A stretch of DNA of 64,000 bases, from the NCBI GenBank assembly GCA_033762375.1, contig JANRLQ010000042.1, positions 62,001 through 126,000 of the forward strand, given 5' to 3'. This stretch comes from RDXT01 sp033762375. GTDB taxonomy: Bacteria > Bacteroidota > Bacteroidia > J057. Below, one piece after another: positions 25,869 through 34,567 of the stretch; position 1 is the stretch's first letter, and each line of letters starts with the position of its first letter. The notes under the pieces are model-generated. The model saw only the letters and a program-made list of their open reading frames with translations. It made no database searches and was not told the origin of the DNA. The translations under genes were made by a program, and so were the position numbers.

Positions 25869-26720
25869 ATGAAAAAGATCATAACCTTAAGCCTTGCGGC
25901 ATTTCTGATGCTGGCAGGTGGTACCGTCCGGGCAGGGGGCCCCTGGGCTTCCGGCAAAAACCACGGATATGCCAAGCTGGGCCAGCGTGCGATTGTAGGC
26001 CGGAATTTTTTTAACCTGTCCGGCGAGATTATTCCCATCACAACCACGGGGGTATATATTACAAGTTTTTATGGCGAATACGGCCTGACGAACCGACTGA
26101 CGGCAAGGGCCTATCTGCCTTTTTACTTTCGCTCGACCCTGAACGAAGTCCGGTACGAACCCAGCGGACGGGTGGTGCCAGGAGATGTCCTCAACAGTGT
26201 TTCGGATGTGGACGTGAGCCTTTCCTATGCATTGATTCAGGGTAAGCCGTTTGCGCTGGGGGCTTCCCTCCAGCTCGGGCTCCCGGTTGGCAATCCCGGC
26301 GGCGGGGCTACCGGCCTGCTTCAGTCCGGTGATGGTGAGTTTAACCAGCTCCTGCGGCTGGAGGCCGGGTATTCGTTTCATCCGGCACCGGTGTTTGTGC
26401 ATGGCAGCGCCGGGTTTAATAACCGTACACGGGGCTTCTCGGACGACCTGCATTTCACCCTGGAAGGTGGTATCACCCTACGGGAGCGGGTCACGCTGAT
26501 CCTGAAAAGTTATGCAGTGATCCCCCTTCGCAATGGGGACGCCAACCTCTCCACAACAGGCCTGTTTTCAAACAATATCCAGTACATATCCTTCGGACCT
26601 GAAGTGAATGTACGGCTGGCAGGTGAGTGGGGGATCAGTGCCGCTATATTTGGGGCAGGCGCAGGGCGTAATGTCCTGGCAGCCCCCAGCCTGGAGAGCG
26701 GGGTGTACGTCAAGTTTTAA
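25869..26720 (+). CDS. Outer-membrane beta-barrel protein
   Basis: A 283-aa protein with a signal peptide (MKKIITLSLAAFLMLAGGTVRA), then repeated amphipathic strands and turns to a C-terminal SGVYVKF ending in aromatic residue F. TSFYGEYGLTNRLTARAYLPF is typical of transporter-like barrels of Bacteroidota and Proteobacteria. The substrate is unknown. It is the second gene of an operon with the DM13 lipoprotein (8-bp gap). Confidence 0.7.
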   Translation: MKKIITLSLAAFLMLAGGTVRAGGPWASGKNHGYAKLGQRAIVGRNFFNLSGEIIPITTTGVYITSFYGEYGLTNRLTARAYLPFYFRSTLNEVRYEPSGRVVPGDVLNSVSDVDVSLSYALIQGKPFALGASLQLGLPVGNPGGGATGLLQSGDGEFNQLLRLEAGYSFHPAPVFVHGSAGFNNRTRGFSDDLHFTLEGGITLRERVTLILKSYAVIPLRNGDANLSTTGLFSNNIQYISFGPEVNVRLAGEWGISAAIFGAGAGRNVLAAPSLESGVYVKF

Positions 26721-26852
26721 GGAAGGCATGGGGGCAGTTGATTAACAATGATTTAACGCATTCTTAATCAGTTGCATTACCCGGAAGCGGGAGAGTGAGG
26801 CTAATTTTAGTCCATCAGATAGGTTCATCATCTTCTCCTAACTCCTCTACCC

Positions 26853-27131
26853 ATGATCCAGCAAGTGGTCAATGCCCTGCGCGAGCAGCATAACCTGACG
26901 GAAGAAAAAGCCCGTGCCATTTTTGATACCGTGATCAACTCTATCCAGGATGGACTTTTTGATGACGGCGAGATCCGCCTCCGGGGTTTCGGTCGGTTTC
27001 ATATCGTAGAGCGTGCCGAGCGCAAAGGCCGCAACTTCAAGACCGGCGAGACCATCCTGATCCCATCCTACAAGGAGATCGAGTTTGAAGCCTATGAAGA
27101 GCTCACCGATCGCCTGAATGCTATGGGTTGA
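26853..27131 (+). CDS. HU/IHF family DNA-binding protein
   Basis: A 92-aa bacterial histone-like protein. RLRGFGRFHIVERAERKGRN followed by TGETILIP is the DNA-binding arm signature, with arm-tip residues near 62-72. It bends and compacts DNA as a dimer. This genome probably has further copies; the symbol is left open because the HU/IHF paralogue cannot be chosen. Its own terminator lies at 27161. Confidence 0.9.
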   Translation: MIQQVVNALREQHNLTEEKARAIFDTVINSIQDGLFDDGEIRLRGFGRFHIVERAERKGRNFKTGETILIPSYKEIEFEAYEELTDRLNAMG

Positions 27132-27160
27132 GGCGCAAGACTATCTTCTGTTTTCGTTTG

Positions 27161-27192
27161 CCCGTCTCCTGTCAGTGGAGGCGGGTTTTTTT
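27161..27192 (+). terminator. Intrinsic terminator after the HU gene
   Basis: A 9-bp stem CCCGTCTCC/GGAGGCGGG (one G-U) with a 7-nt loop and seven T residues. The 230 bp that follow, up to mscS, hold no recognised gene. Confidence 0.9.
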
Positions 27193-27422
27193 GTGGGAGT
27201 AGTTCGGGATAATGAAAAAAACTTTTGTACGAAATACCTGATTTTTTCACCAAACACGTACCTTCGCCCCGCTGAAGTGTCATGCATTCCAGGAGTTACA
27301 GGCACCTGCATCAGGAAAACAAAAGACCGGGCCAGGGACCAGCTTCTGTGACCTGGAGGCTAATTCCCGTCTTTAGATGAGATTCACCCAGCGAGATTTT
27401 CTGTTTATTACCCCAACCCACT

Positions 27423-28229
27423 ATGGACATCACCACTTCCCTCCAACAACTCTCGACCCTGGCCGTAGCCTATGCCCCCAAGCTGGCACTGGCGATTCTG
27501 ACCCTGATCGCAGGATTTTGGCTGGCTGGCCGCCTCGGCAGGCTGGTCGCTACCCTGCTGGAACGCCGCAGCCTGGATGCAGCTGTGCGTACGTTTCTCT
27601 CTGACCTGACCGGGATGCTGATCAAAGTCATGGTGGTCGTGACCGCTGCTGACATGATCGGCATCGAGACGACTTCTTTTGTCGCGATCCTGGGTGCTGC
27701 CGGCCTGGCGGTGGGCCTGGCCCTGCAGGGCAGCCTCGCCAATTTTGCCGGCGGTGTGATGATCCTGCTATTCAAGCCTTTCCGGGTGGACGACCTGATC
27801 CAGGCCCAGGGGTATACAGGCCACGTGCGGGCGATCAACCTTTTTGTGACAACGCTGGAGACCCCGGACAGCAAGACCGTGGTCATCCCCAATGGCCCTC
27901 TGTCCAATGGTATCATCACCAACCTCTCCACCATCGGCTCACTCCTGGTCGAGATCAAGGTGCTGGTGGGATACGACGCTGACCTGGCAAAGGTACGTGA
28001 GGTGACGCTGCAAGCCTGCCGCGCCAATCCCAAAGTCCTGCAAACTCCCGCTCCGACCCTGAATGTCCTCGAAATGGGTGCCGGGAGCGTGACCCTGAGC
28101 ATCCGGCCGTATGCCACGACGGCTGATTACTGGGATGTGTACTTCGGCCTTCAGGAGCAACTGATCAAGGCATTTAATGAAAACGGCATCGCTAACCCAA
28201 TCCCTCACCAGGTGGTGATCGAGGCGTAA
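27423..28229 (+). CDS. mscS: Small-conductance mechanosensitive channel
   Basis: A 268-aa MscS. The pore-helix signature AAGLAVGLALQGSLANFAGG near residues 95-115 is followed by GVMILLFKPFRVDDLIQ, and the cytoplasmic beta domain carries VVIPNGPLSNGIITNLS. It opens under membrane tension to release solutes during hypo-osmotic shock. Three N-terminal helices are present and the length is normal. It appears to be a single gene. Confidence 0.93.
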   Translation: MDITTSLQQLSTLAVAYAPKLALAILTLIAGFWLAGRLGRLVATLLERRSLDAAVRTFLSDLTGMLIKVMVVVTAADMIGIETTSFVAILGAAGLAVGLALQGSLANFAGGVMILLFKPFRVDDLIQAQGYTGHVRAINLFVTTLETPDSKTVVIPNGPLSNGIITNLSTIGSLLVEIKVLVGYDADLAKVREVTLQACRANPKVLQTPAPTLNVLEMGAGSVTLSIRPYATTADYWDVYFGLQEQLIKAFNENGIANPIPHQVVIEA

Positions 28230-28247
28230 GCCGGTGTACCCGTATCA

Positions 28248-28279
28248 ATCCCCGGCATTCTTTATCGGATGCCGGGGAT
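28248..28279 (+). terminator. GC-rich hairpin between mscS and ftsX
   Basis: An 11-bp stem (ATCCCCGGCAT with ATGCCGGGGAT) lies 18 bp after mscS. There is no T-run, so termination would be factor-dependent or weak. Confidence 0.5.
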
Positions 28280-28299
28280 CGTTATGTCAGGGATTTCGC

Positions 28300-28307
28300 T
28301 ATATTTG
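28300..28307 (+). promoter_or_regulatory. Promoter -7 element TATATTTG just before ftsX
   Basis: An exact TAnnTTTG match ends 8 bp before the ftsX ATG, predicting a very short leader, as at 24362. Confidence 0.5.
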
Positions 28308-28315
28308 GCCTTGCA

Positions 28316-29212
28316 ATGGCAGTTACTACCACGCTCCGGGATCGTTTTTTTCTGCGCCGTCGTTCTCGTACGGCAGCAGTAGCTACGACCGTAATCATCT
28401 CCCTGGTGATGACCCTGATGGGAGGATTTGCGGGGGGCGTGATACTCTTGCAGGGATACCTGGAGCGGCTGGAGTCCAGCCTGGAGATGCAGATATTTCT
28501 CCATGATGGTCTGCGCCAGGAGGCACGGGAAGCCCTGGCCTCTCAGCTCCGGGAGGCACCATATACTGATGGACTGCGGTTTATCTCGCGGGAAGAGGCT
28601 GCCCGTATCCTGCTGGACAAAACCGGAGAGGATGTCACCGTGCTGCTGGGGGGGCTGAACCCCCTGCCTGACGCGTACGCGATTCAGCTCAAACCTGCCT
28701 ACCGTCACCCTGACAGTGCGGCCCTGATCCAGGCGAGGCTGAGTGAAGATCTGGCGGTGGCGGAAGTACGGTTTCCGGCAGCCCAACTGGAGCGGGTACG
28801 TAAAAACACGGGGTTGCTGACCCTCATCGCGGGCGTACTGGGCCTGGTGCTGGGGTTGATCGCCTTTCTCCTGATCGGGTCTGCGGTGCGGCTTGCCTTG
28901 TATGCACAGCGTCTTTCGATCCGGAGCATGCAGTTGATCGGAGCGACGGAGGGGTTTATTATGCGGCCCTTTTTGCTGGCCGGTCTGGTGCAGGGGGGCG
29001 TCGGCAGTGTGATAGCCACAGGGTTGCTGGCAGGGCTGTATGCCGTTTTGCGGACAGTGTTTGCCGACGAACTCACACCGGCTCCCGGACAGTTGACCAT
29101 GCTGATTGGATTATTGGGGGGAATTGTGTTATTTGGACTTGTGATTGGCCTGACAGCCAGCTACGCAGCGGTACGACGTTTTTTGCACCGCAGCCTTGAT
29201 GAATTGATGTGA
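28316..29212 (+). CDS. ftsX: Cell-division protein FtsX
   Basis: A 298-aa FtsX-type permease subunit. One helix lies near residues 25-50 and an extracellular domain follows (EAREALASQL..., FISREEAARILL, GLNPLPDAYAIQLKP). Three C-terminal helices span about 165-285 and include the RSMQLIGATEGFIMRPFLLAG coupling segment. With FtsE it regulates peptidoglycan hydrolysis at the division site. FtsE is not adjacent, which is usual in Bacteroidota. It heads the conserved ftsX-DUF3098-uppP cluster. Confidence 0.93.
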   Translation: MAVTTTLRDRFFLRRRSRTAAVATTVIISLVMTLMGGFAGGVILLQGYLERLESSLEMQIFLHDGLRQEAREALASQLREAPYTDGLRFISREEAARILLDKTGEDVTVLLGGLNPLPDAYAIQLKPAYRHPDSAALIQARLSEDLAVAEVRFPAAQLERVRKNTGLLTLIAGVLGLVLGLIAFLLIGSAVRLALYAQRLSIRSMQLIGATEGFIMRPFLLAGLVQGGVGSVIATGLLAGLYAVLRTVFADELTPAPGQLTMLIGLLGGIVLFGLVIGLTASYAAVRRFLHRSLDELM

Positions 29213-29216
29213 ACCT

Positions 29217-29564
29217 ATGAGCAAGCAAAAAGGACAGCCCGTAAATCAGCCGAAAAAAACACCTGCCCCTGTGCAGCAGCCTGTACGCCCTCCACAGCCG
29301 GAGCCCAAGCGCCAGCCTGAAGCCCGCAAGGCGGCAACGCCTGTGGTCTTGCCTTTCGGTCAGATGAATTATATCCTGCTGTTGGCTTGTATAGGCGTCA
29401 TTGCACTGGGATTTATCCTCATGGCCCAGGATGGTTTTGTGGACGCGACCCAGTTTTCGGTCTCGCTGCACATCGCACCGCCTGTCGTAGTGGCTGGATT
29501 TGTGGGGGTGATTTTTGCGATCATGTACCGCCCCAAGTCTGCTGCTGACGATTCCAACGGCTGA
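29217..29564 (+). CDS. DUF3098 membrane protein
   Basis: A 115-aa protein with a Pro/Lys-rich N-terminus and two hydrophobic helices (YILLLACIGVIALGFILM and VVVAGFVGVIFAIMY) ending in RPKS. FGQMNYILLLACIGVIALGF is the DUF3098 signature. It follows ftsX after 4 bp, the usual position in Bacteroidota. Function is unknown; a link to envelope assembly is inferred from neighbours only. Confidence 0.9.
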   Translation: MSKQKGQPVNQPKKTPAPVQQPVRPPQPEPKRQPEARKAATPVVLPFGQMNYILLLACIGVIALGFILMAQDGFVDATQFSVSLHIAPPVVVAGFVGVIFAIMYRPKSAADDSNG

Positions 29565-29684
29565 TCTTTCCGTTAAGCCTTCTATTTTCGCCTTAGCTGC
29601 CGTCCGGATACACTTATCCGGATGGGTTTGTTTTGATTTGTGCCCGACAAATCATTTATTCTCCTTACTAACTGTCTCCATAAT

Positions 29685-30500
29685 ATGTCGCTTATTGAAG
29701 CCATTATCCTGGGAATTGTACAAGGTATCACGGAGTTTCTGCCGATCAGCAGCGACGGCCACCTGATGATTGCCTCTGTGCTGATGGGGATTACGCTGGA
29801 GAAAAAACTGCTGTTTGATGCAGTGCTGCACCTGGCTACGACCCTGAGCATTGTGGTGGTATTCTGGAAGGATATTGTGACCATCGTCCGGGACTTGTTC
29901 AAGTTTCAGTGGAATCCCAATACCCGTCTCTCGCTGATGATCCTGGTGTCGATGATTCCGGCAGGTTTTGCGGGTATTCTGCTCAAGCATCAGATCGAAG
30001 GCCTCCAGCAGGCTACCCTTCCCAATCTGGTACTGACTGGATTTATGCTGATTCTCTCCGGGATATTCCTCTGGTTCAGCACCCGGATCCAGGCAGGTGA
30101 CGGCAATCTGACGACAGGCAAGGCCTTTATTATCGGGATTTTTCAGGCTGCTGCCATGCTGCCGGGATTGTCCCGCTCCGGCTCGACGATTTCATCGTCC
30201 CTTGCCCTGGGCGTGGACAAGGTGCAGGCTACCCGGTTTGTATTTCTGATGGTCATCCCGGTCATCCTGGGAGGCACCCTGCTGGAATTAAAAGATTTTT
30301 TTGAAGCACCCGAAGCGCATGGAGGGCTGGGCGTTGATGTCCTGATAGGCGGATTTATTACCAGTTTTATTTTTGGCCTCATCGCTTGCCGCTGGATGAT
30401 CGCCCTGGTGCGCCGGAGCAAGCTTGACTATTTTGCTATCTACTGCTTTATCGTAGGGGTTGCGGCTATTGTTTTTGGACTGCTCCAGATGAATGCCTGA
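29685..30500 (+). CDS. uppP: Undecaprenyl-diphosphatase
   Basis: A 271-aa polytopic enzyme that recycles undecaprenyl pyrophosphate for cell-wall and surface-glycan synthesis. The motif GITEFLPISSDGHL near residue 15 and PGLSRSGSTI near 155 are the two BacA/UppP active-site signatures. In the first, an aspartate sits where many homologues have Ser or Thr (SSSGH/SSTGH). The ATG at 29685 is preferred over the GTG at 29640, as it starts directly at the conserved first helix. Confidence 0.95.
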   Translation: MSLIEAIILGIVQGITEFLPISSDGHLMIASVLMGITLEKKLLFDAVLHLATTLSIVVVFWKDIVTIVRDLFKFQWNPNTRLSLMILVSMIPAGFAGILLKHQIEGLQQATLPNLVLTGFMLILSGIFLWFSTRIQAGDGNLTTGKAFIIGIFQAAAMLPGLSRSGSTISSSLALGVDKVQATRFVFLMVIPVILGGTLLELKDFFEAPEAHGGLGVDVLIGGFITSFIFGLIACRWMIALVRRSKLDYFAIYCFIVGVAAIVFGLLQMNA

Positions 30501-30530
30501 GCCGATAAGGGCCTAATGGTCCTGCAGACG

Positions 30531-30558
30531 CCCGGCCAGGAAAAGTATCCTGGCCGGG
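30531..30558. terminator. Hairpin between convergent uppP and VWA genes
   Basis: An 11-bp perfect stem CCCGGCCAGGA/TCCTGGCCGGG followed by TGTTTGTG. It may serve both directions. Confidence 0.6.
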
Positions 30559-30598
30559 TGTTTGTGTATACGTCCCAGCGTACCAGCATAAATCCGGG

Positions 30599-31729
30599 TC
30601 ACAACTCGTGAAAATACCCGCCGGAAAGCCGGTATTTCTGACCCCGTATCGTGATCGTTTCACCCTCAGCTACCCGCGCCAGGTCTTCAATATCTGACTC
30701 GATCGTGTGGATGGATCCGCCCGTGACCCGCGCCAGGGTCAGGTAGTCCTCATGGACCGGATGTATATCGTCCACCCCGCAGAGGATGATCCTGACAGGG
30801 CGGTTGATCTTATGAGCGAGTGAGAGGTCCCGTACGCTGCTGCGGTTGTCTGCGATCAGGATGACCTCCTCAAAATGTTTGATCCGCGTAATTCCCGTCA
30901 GGATCGCCTCAACATCGTTTTCCGGGCCATCGCCCCCGTGACCATTGCGCATGACTTGCTCCATCTTGAGCAGAACCGTATCTATGTCCCGTGTCCGGGC
31001 CTTGTAGATACCGCCCGTCTGGCCTTTTACTTTTTTGTCAGTGGGTTTGGAATCTCCGTCATTAAAAAAAACAAAGTGCAGGATCCCGTCCTGCCGTAGG
31101 TTGAGGCTGTGCCAGAGTACGACGGAGGCACCATAGGCATACATGCTGCCTGTCCAGTCCATGACCACCAACATGTTTTTCCACTTTTTTTTGTTGCGCT
31201 CCAGGACCGAGAAGGCAGTCGAGTCCTCCAGTGACTCACGTCCGCGCACGATGGCCTCAACCTGGTGCAGGGTGGGGGAGGCCTCTGGTGAAAAAGTAGC
31301 AGGTATCTCTTCTGTATAAATCACAAATCCATGAAAAAGCTGCCGGGCCTCAGCCTCCGACCGGCATTGGGTCTGGAGGACGTAGTTCCAGGTGATATCA
31401 CTGCGGCCAAACAGGTTGGAGTCGGCGGCGGCCAGGGCATCCAGCCGGGTCTGAAGCAACTGCTGGTACCGGGAGCGCCAGGCATTCAGGTCATGCGGAT
31501 ACCGGGTGAATACCAGGTCCACGCGGGTGACCCGGCGGGTCTTCCAGGCATAGGTCTGTGACTCAGGGATAGGTCGCGCCTGGGCGTAGCCCTGCTCAAT
31601 CATCACAAAGTCCCGCGTAGTGTCGGCCGTATATACCGGCATCTCGATGACCACGGGAACCGGAACGGGACTTTTTTGCGCAGGAAGGCACAGGGGGGCA
31701 AAACTCAGGAGGAAGAATAACTTACGCAT
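30599..31729 (-). CDS. Exported protein with VWA-like domain
   Basis: A 376-aa protein with a signal peptide (MRKLFFLLSFAPLCLPAQ). The C-terminal half has a von Willebrand A-like Rossmann fold: VVMDWTGSMYAYG near residue 195 stands for the MIDAS DxSxS loop, with Trp-Thr in place of the first Ser. HGGDGPENDVEAI near 285 corresponds to the downstream metal-site loop, and HFEEVILIADNRSSVRDL is a core strand. The start at 31729 was chosen because it begins the signal peptide. Function is unknown; it may be a metal-dependent adhesion or inter-protein scaffold. Confidence 0.65.
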   Translation of the reverse strand: MRKLFFLLSFAPLCLPAQKSPVPVPVVIEMPVYTADTTRDFVMIEQGYAQARPIPESQTYAWKTRRVTRVDLVFTRYPHDLNAWRSRYQQLLQTRLDALAAADSNLFGRSDITWNYVLQTQCRSEAEARQLFHGFVIYTEEIPATFSPEASPTLHQVEAIVRGRESLEDSTAFSVLERNKKKWKNMLVVMDWTGSMYAYGASVVLWHSLNLRQDGILHFVFFNDGDSKPTDKKVKGQTGGIYKARTRDIDTVLLKMEQVMRNGHGGDGPENDVEAILTGITRIKHFEEVILIADNRSSVRDLSLAHKINRPVRIILCGVDDIHPVHEDYLTLARVTGGSIHTIESDIEDLARVAEGETITIRGQKYRLSGGYFHEL

Positions 31730-31865
31730 GCGTATGGTTTGGGCTGATAATGTGTTTTTGTACGAAAAATTACAGTATAAGATGGGCAAAAACAGAATTC
31801 ATTGGAAAATATCGGAAATAGGGTTTATTTGCACCTTATTTAGAATGAGTCTAATTCGAAAAACA

Positions 31866-32354
31866 ATGAAAGTATTCCGTTCTATATATCTGTGCTCAGT
31901 CGGTTGGCTGATGAGCTTGCTGGCGGGATGCACCGGCGGCACGTCCGCTCCGGCACCGGTAGCGGATGCCGTACCTGCTTATGTTCCGCACCTGGGGGAG
32001 ATGATGAATGGGGTACAGGTACACCACGCCAAACTCTACTGGGCAGGCGCGGCAGGCAACTGGGAACTGGCGGACTTTTGTCTGGAAGAGTTGACCGAAG
32101 ACCTCGAAAAAATCCCCGCCTATCATCCCACCCACGGCGGGGCTGACCTGGACCGCTACTTACAGGCACTGATGACTCCTGCCCTGGATACTGTCAGCGT
32201 AGCCCTCAAGACCACCTCAATCCCCCGGTTTGAGGCTGCGTACGGAGTCCTGACCCAGGCCTGCAACAATTGCCACCGGGCCACCGGTCACCCATATCTT
32301 GTGATGCAAAAACCGGCCGTTAATAATTTTCCGAATCAGACATTCACGCCCTGA
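31866..32354 (+). CDS. Lipoprotein with one CxxCH heme-binding motif
   Basis: A 162-aa protein with a signal sequence and the lipobox SLLAGC near residue 19. The mature part is mostly helical (MMNGVQVHHAKLYWAGAAGNW), and CNNCH near residue 140 could attach heme c. The heme motif near the C-terminus of a helical bundle recalls cytochrome c' proteins. The long upstream frame from 31620 is not coding; ATG 31866 begins the signal peptide. It is divergent from the VWA gene. Confidence 0.7.
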   Translation: MKVFRSIYLCSVGWLMSLLAGCTGGTSAPAPVADAVPAYVPHLGEMMNGVQVHHAKLYWAGAAGNWELADFCLEELTEDLEKIPAYHPTHGGADLDRYLQALMTPALDTVSVALKTTSIPRFEAAYGVLTQACNNCHRATGHPYLVMQKPAVNNFPNQTFTP

Positions 32355-32383
32355 GGACTTGCGGCCCCGATTTATTTTTTTTG

Positions 32384-32410
32384 CCCGGGGCAGCCTGTTC
32401 CGGGTTTTTT
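32384..32410 (+). terminator. Intrinsic terminator after the CxxCH lipoprotein gene
   Basis: The stem CCCGG/CCGGG with an 11-nt loop is followed by six T residues. Confidence 0.65.
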
Positions 32411-32487
32411 GCGTCATAAAGGAGATACTACACTTGGCGGGATGATTTTCCACGCGCAGACGTGGCGCAGCGTAAGGATACAAGCAA

Positions 32488-33723
32488 GTGAATTTTTTGA
32501 TCAAGCAGGTTTTTTCCGCCGGTTTCCGGTCGGACCGTATGTTGTCTGTGGCTGTTACGGCCTTATTGACAGGAGCAGTTATCTCATTGCCGTGGTCGCG
32601 TGCGGGGCTGAGTCTGGCTACAGCCGGGCTGGTACTGGTGGCTTTGTGGGTGCTTATCACACGGCAGGTGCGCTCCATACAATGGGCGCATATCTGGCCG
32701 GCATTGATATTTGGGATGTTTCTGGCAGGTGCAGACGGCAGCCAGCCTGCCCGGGCAGACCTTCTCGTAAAACTTCCCTTGCTGGTCATTCCGCTGGCGA
32801 TGGGGCTATTGCCACCGCTGGCACAAAAATCCTGGTACCGGATCGTCGGTCTGTACATTTTGGCCTGCATCAGTGCGATGGGATACTGCCTGCTGCGGGC
32901 GGGCTGGGCTATATGGCAGGGCGCAGGCTGGGACGCCTGCACCTATGTACAACTGGCCAGCAGCCTGGATGCACACCCCACTTATCTCTCCCTCCTGCTC
33001 AACCTGGCTCTGCTGGGGCTGGGCTGGAGATGGCACCGTGGAGCGCATAGGGGGCAGACATTGCTGGGACTCATCATCCTCGCCGGCAGTGTGATCCTCC
33101 TGGCTTCCCGCACGCAGATGCTCATAACACTTCTGCTGACATGCGGGGCTATCATCGGATACGCATGGTACCACCGGTTACTGCTCCGGGGTGCTGTGGT
33201 GCTGGCTGGGGTTTTGGTGGCGGGTTTGCTCCTGGCATTTGCCCTGCCTGAAAACCGGCAGCGCCTCATGGACGTAGCAGATACCACCCGCCCCCGGCCC
33301 GTGCGCGAGGTTACCTGGAATGGTGCTGCCGTGCGGGTATTTATCTGGCAACGGGCCAGCGAGATCCTTCAGGCATATCCTGGCGGCGTCGGGACCGGAC
33401 ATACACAAGCCGCCCTGACAACTGCCTATCACCAGCATGGCCTGGATCGCAGCGACCTCAATGCTCATAACCAGCTCCTGGAGACCGGCATCGCCCTTGG
33501 TTGGGCGGGAATGGCGGGTATCACGCTGTTCTGGCTGGGGGTGATGGGATGGGCTGTCTATACCCGTCAATGGGCTCTCCTGCTCCTGATGAGCATCCTG
33601 CTGGTGTCCGGCCTGACGGAGTCCTGGATGTGCCGGCAGATCGGCGTTGGTGCGTTTGTGCTGGGTTATGCCGCCTGCCTAGGTGCGGGCTACAAACACC
33701 GCGAGGCAGGGATATCAGCTTAG
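32488..33723 (+). CDS. O-antigen ligase/polymerase family membrane protein
   Basis: A 411-aa polytopic membrane protein with about 10-12 hydrophobic helices. The large periplasmic loop carries RVFIWQRASEILQAYPGGVGTG and DLNAHNQLLETGIALGWAG, the conserved Wzy_C/WaaL signatures with the functional His and Arg. It attaches or polymerises surface glycan on a lipid carrier. The GTG at 32488 is one start; ATG 32539 is another. Its stop overlaps the 3' end of the Fic gene by 9 bp on the opposite strand. Ligase versus polymerase cannot be settled. Confidence 0.8.
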   Translation: MNFLIKQVFSAGFRSDRMLSVAVTALLTGAVISLPWSRAGLSLATAGLVLVALWVLITRQVRSIQWAHIWPALIFGMFLAGADGSQPARADLLVKLPLLVIPLAMGLLPPLAQKSWYRIVGLYILACISAMGYCLLRAGWAIWQGAGWDACTYVQLASSLDAHPTYLSLLLNLALLGLGWRWHRGAHRGQTLLGLIILAGSVILLASRTQMLITLLLTCGAIIGYAWYHRLLLRGAVVLAGVLVAGLLLAFALPENRQRLMDVADTTRPRPVREVTWNGAAVRVFIWQRASEILQAYPGGVGTGHTQAALTTAYHQHGLDRSDLNAHNQLLETGIALGWAGMAGITLFWLGVMGWAVYTRQWALLLLMSILLVSGLTESWMCRQIGVGAFVLGYAACLGAGYKHREAGISA

Positions 33724-34515
33724 TCCGGGCTCTAACATTGTCTGCTGGGAACGGATCAGCAGGTTACACATAAAGTCCAGGAAAAGGGTTGGATTTTCAC
33801 CATAAGCCTGAATATCAGCCAGGTAGCGGCTATAAGCCTCACAATCTTCATCTTTTACATAAACCGGCGGATACCCGTAGGCGATCAGGATCAGGTTGGT
33901 TAATATCCGGGCAGTGCGGCCATTGCCATCATAAAAGGGGTGAATGCTGACATACTGTAGCTGAAAACGAAAGGCGAGTATGGCTGGGTGGAGGGCATCG
34001 CGGGTCTTACGCTGGATTTTTTCGCGCTCAGCACTCAGCCAGTTGATCAGCTTGTGCATGGCATCGGGTACTTCTTCCGGCGGAGTAAAGTCAAATCTTT
34101 CGCCCCGGTAATTGTACAGATAATTGGGGGCCTTTTTCCAGGTGCCTACCTCACGTCGTTTGGCTGGGTCTTCCTCATGGATAATGGCCCGGTGGATGTC
34201 CTTGATGCGTTTTTCGGAGATATTCAATTCACCTCGTCCCATACTGAGTGCCTGCACAACCACCTCATCATGTCCCCGCATCTCTGCGACCTCTCTGAAA
34301 GATTTATTTTTAATATTGAGGTTATTGACCATGACGGCACGGGTCTCGTCAAGGGTGAGGGTATTGCCTTCAATCCGGTTGGAATAGTAGTTCCACTCCA
34401 GCCGAAACTTATAGGTGATTTTTTTCAGTACATCAGCTGAAAGTTTGCCATGTGTTTCTATGGCCTGTTGCAGGCCGTTGATTTGCTGAAGTCTCGTCAG
34501 AGGTGTATCAGTCAT
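33715..34515 (-). CDS. Fic-domain protein, likely auto-inhibited AMPylase
   Basis: A 266-aa Fic protein. The catalytic motif HPFYDGNGRTAR near residue 192 is complete, with the active-site His and both phosphate-binding residues. An N-terminal inhibitory motif S-N-R-I-E-G-N near residues 46-52 (class II arrangement) would place a glutamate into the nucleotide site. Fic enzymes transfer AMP or related groups to protein hydroxyls; the target is unknown. The C-terminal helical part after residue 220 is typical of stand-alone Fic proteins. It shares 9 bp of 3' end with the convergent glycan ligase gene. Confidence 0.92.
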   Translation of the reverse strand: MTDTPLTRLQQINGLQQAIETHGKLSADVLKKITYKFRLEWNYYSNRIEGNTLTLDETRAVMVNNLNIKNKSFREVAEMRGHDEVVVQALSMGRGELNISEKRIKDIHRAIIHEEDPAKRREVGTWKKAPNYLYNYRGERFDFTPPEEVPDAMHKLINWLSAEREKIQRKTRDALHPAILAFRFQLQYVSIHPFYDGNGRTARILTNLILIAYGYPPVYVKDEDCEAYSRYLADIQAYGENPTLFLDFMCNLLIRSQQTMLEPGLS

Positions 34516-34567
34516 GGTGCAGAAAGACAGGTGAAAATCTCAGGGGAGGTTATATCAGGCGAATATA

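Noticed and set aside
27193..27422. Possible riboswitch or leader RNA upstream of mscS
   Set aside because: A TACCTTCG promoter-like element and some GC-rich pairings exist, but no known riboswitch core could be matched.
32409..33050. 213-aa open frame overlapping the glycan ligase
   Set aside because: Alternative-frame shadow; the membrane protein frame has clear helices and Wzy_C motifs.
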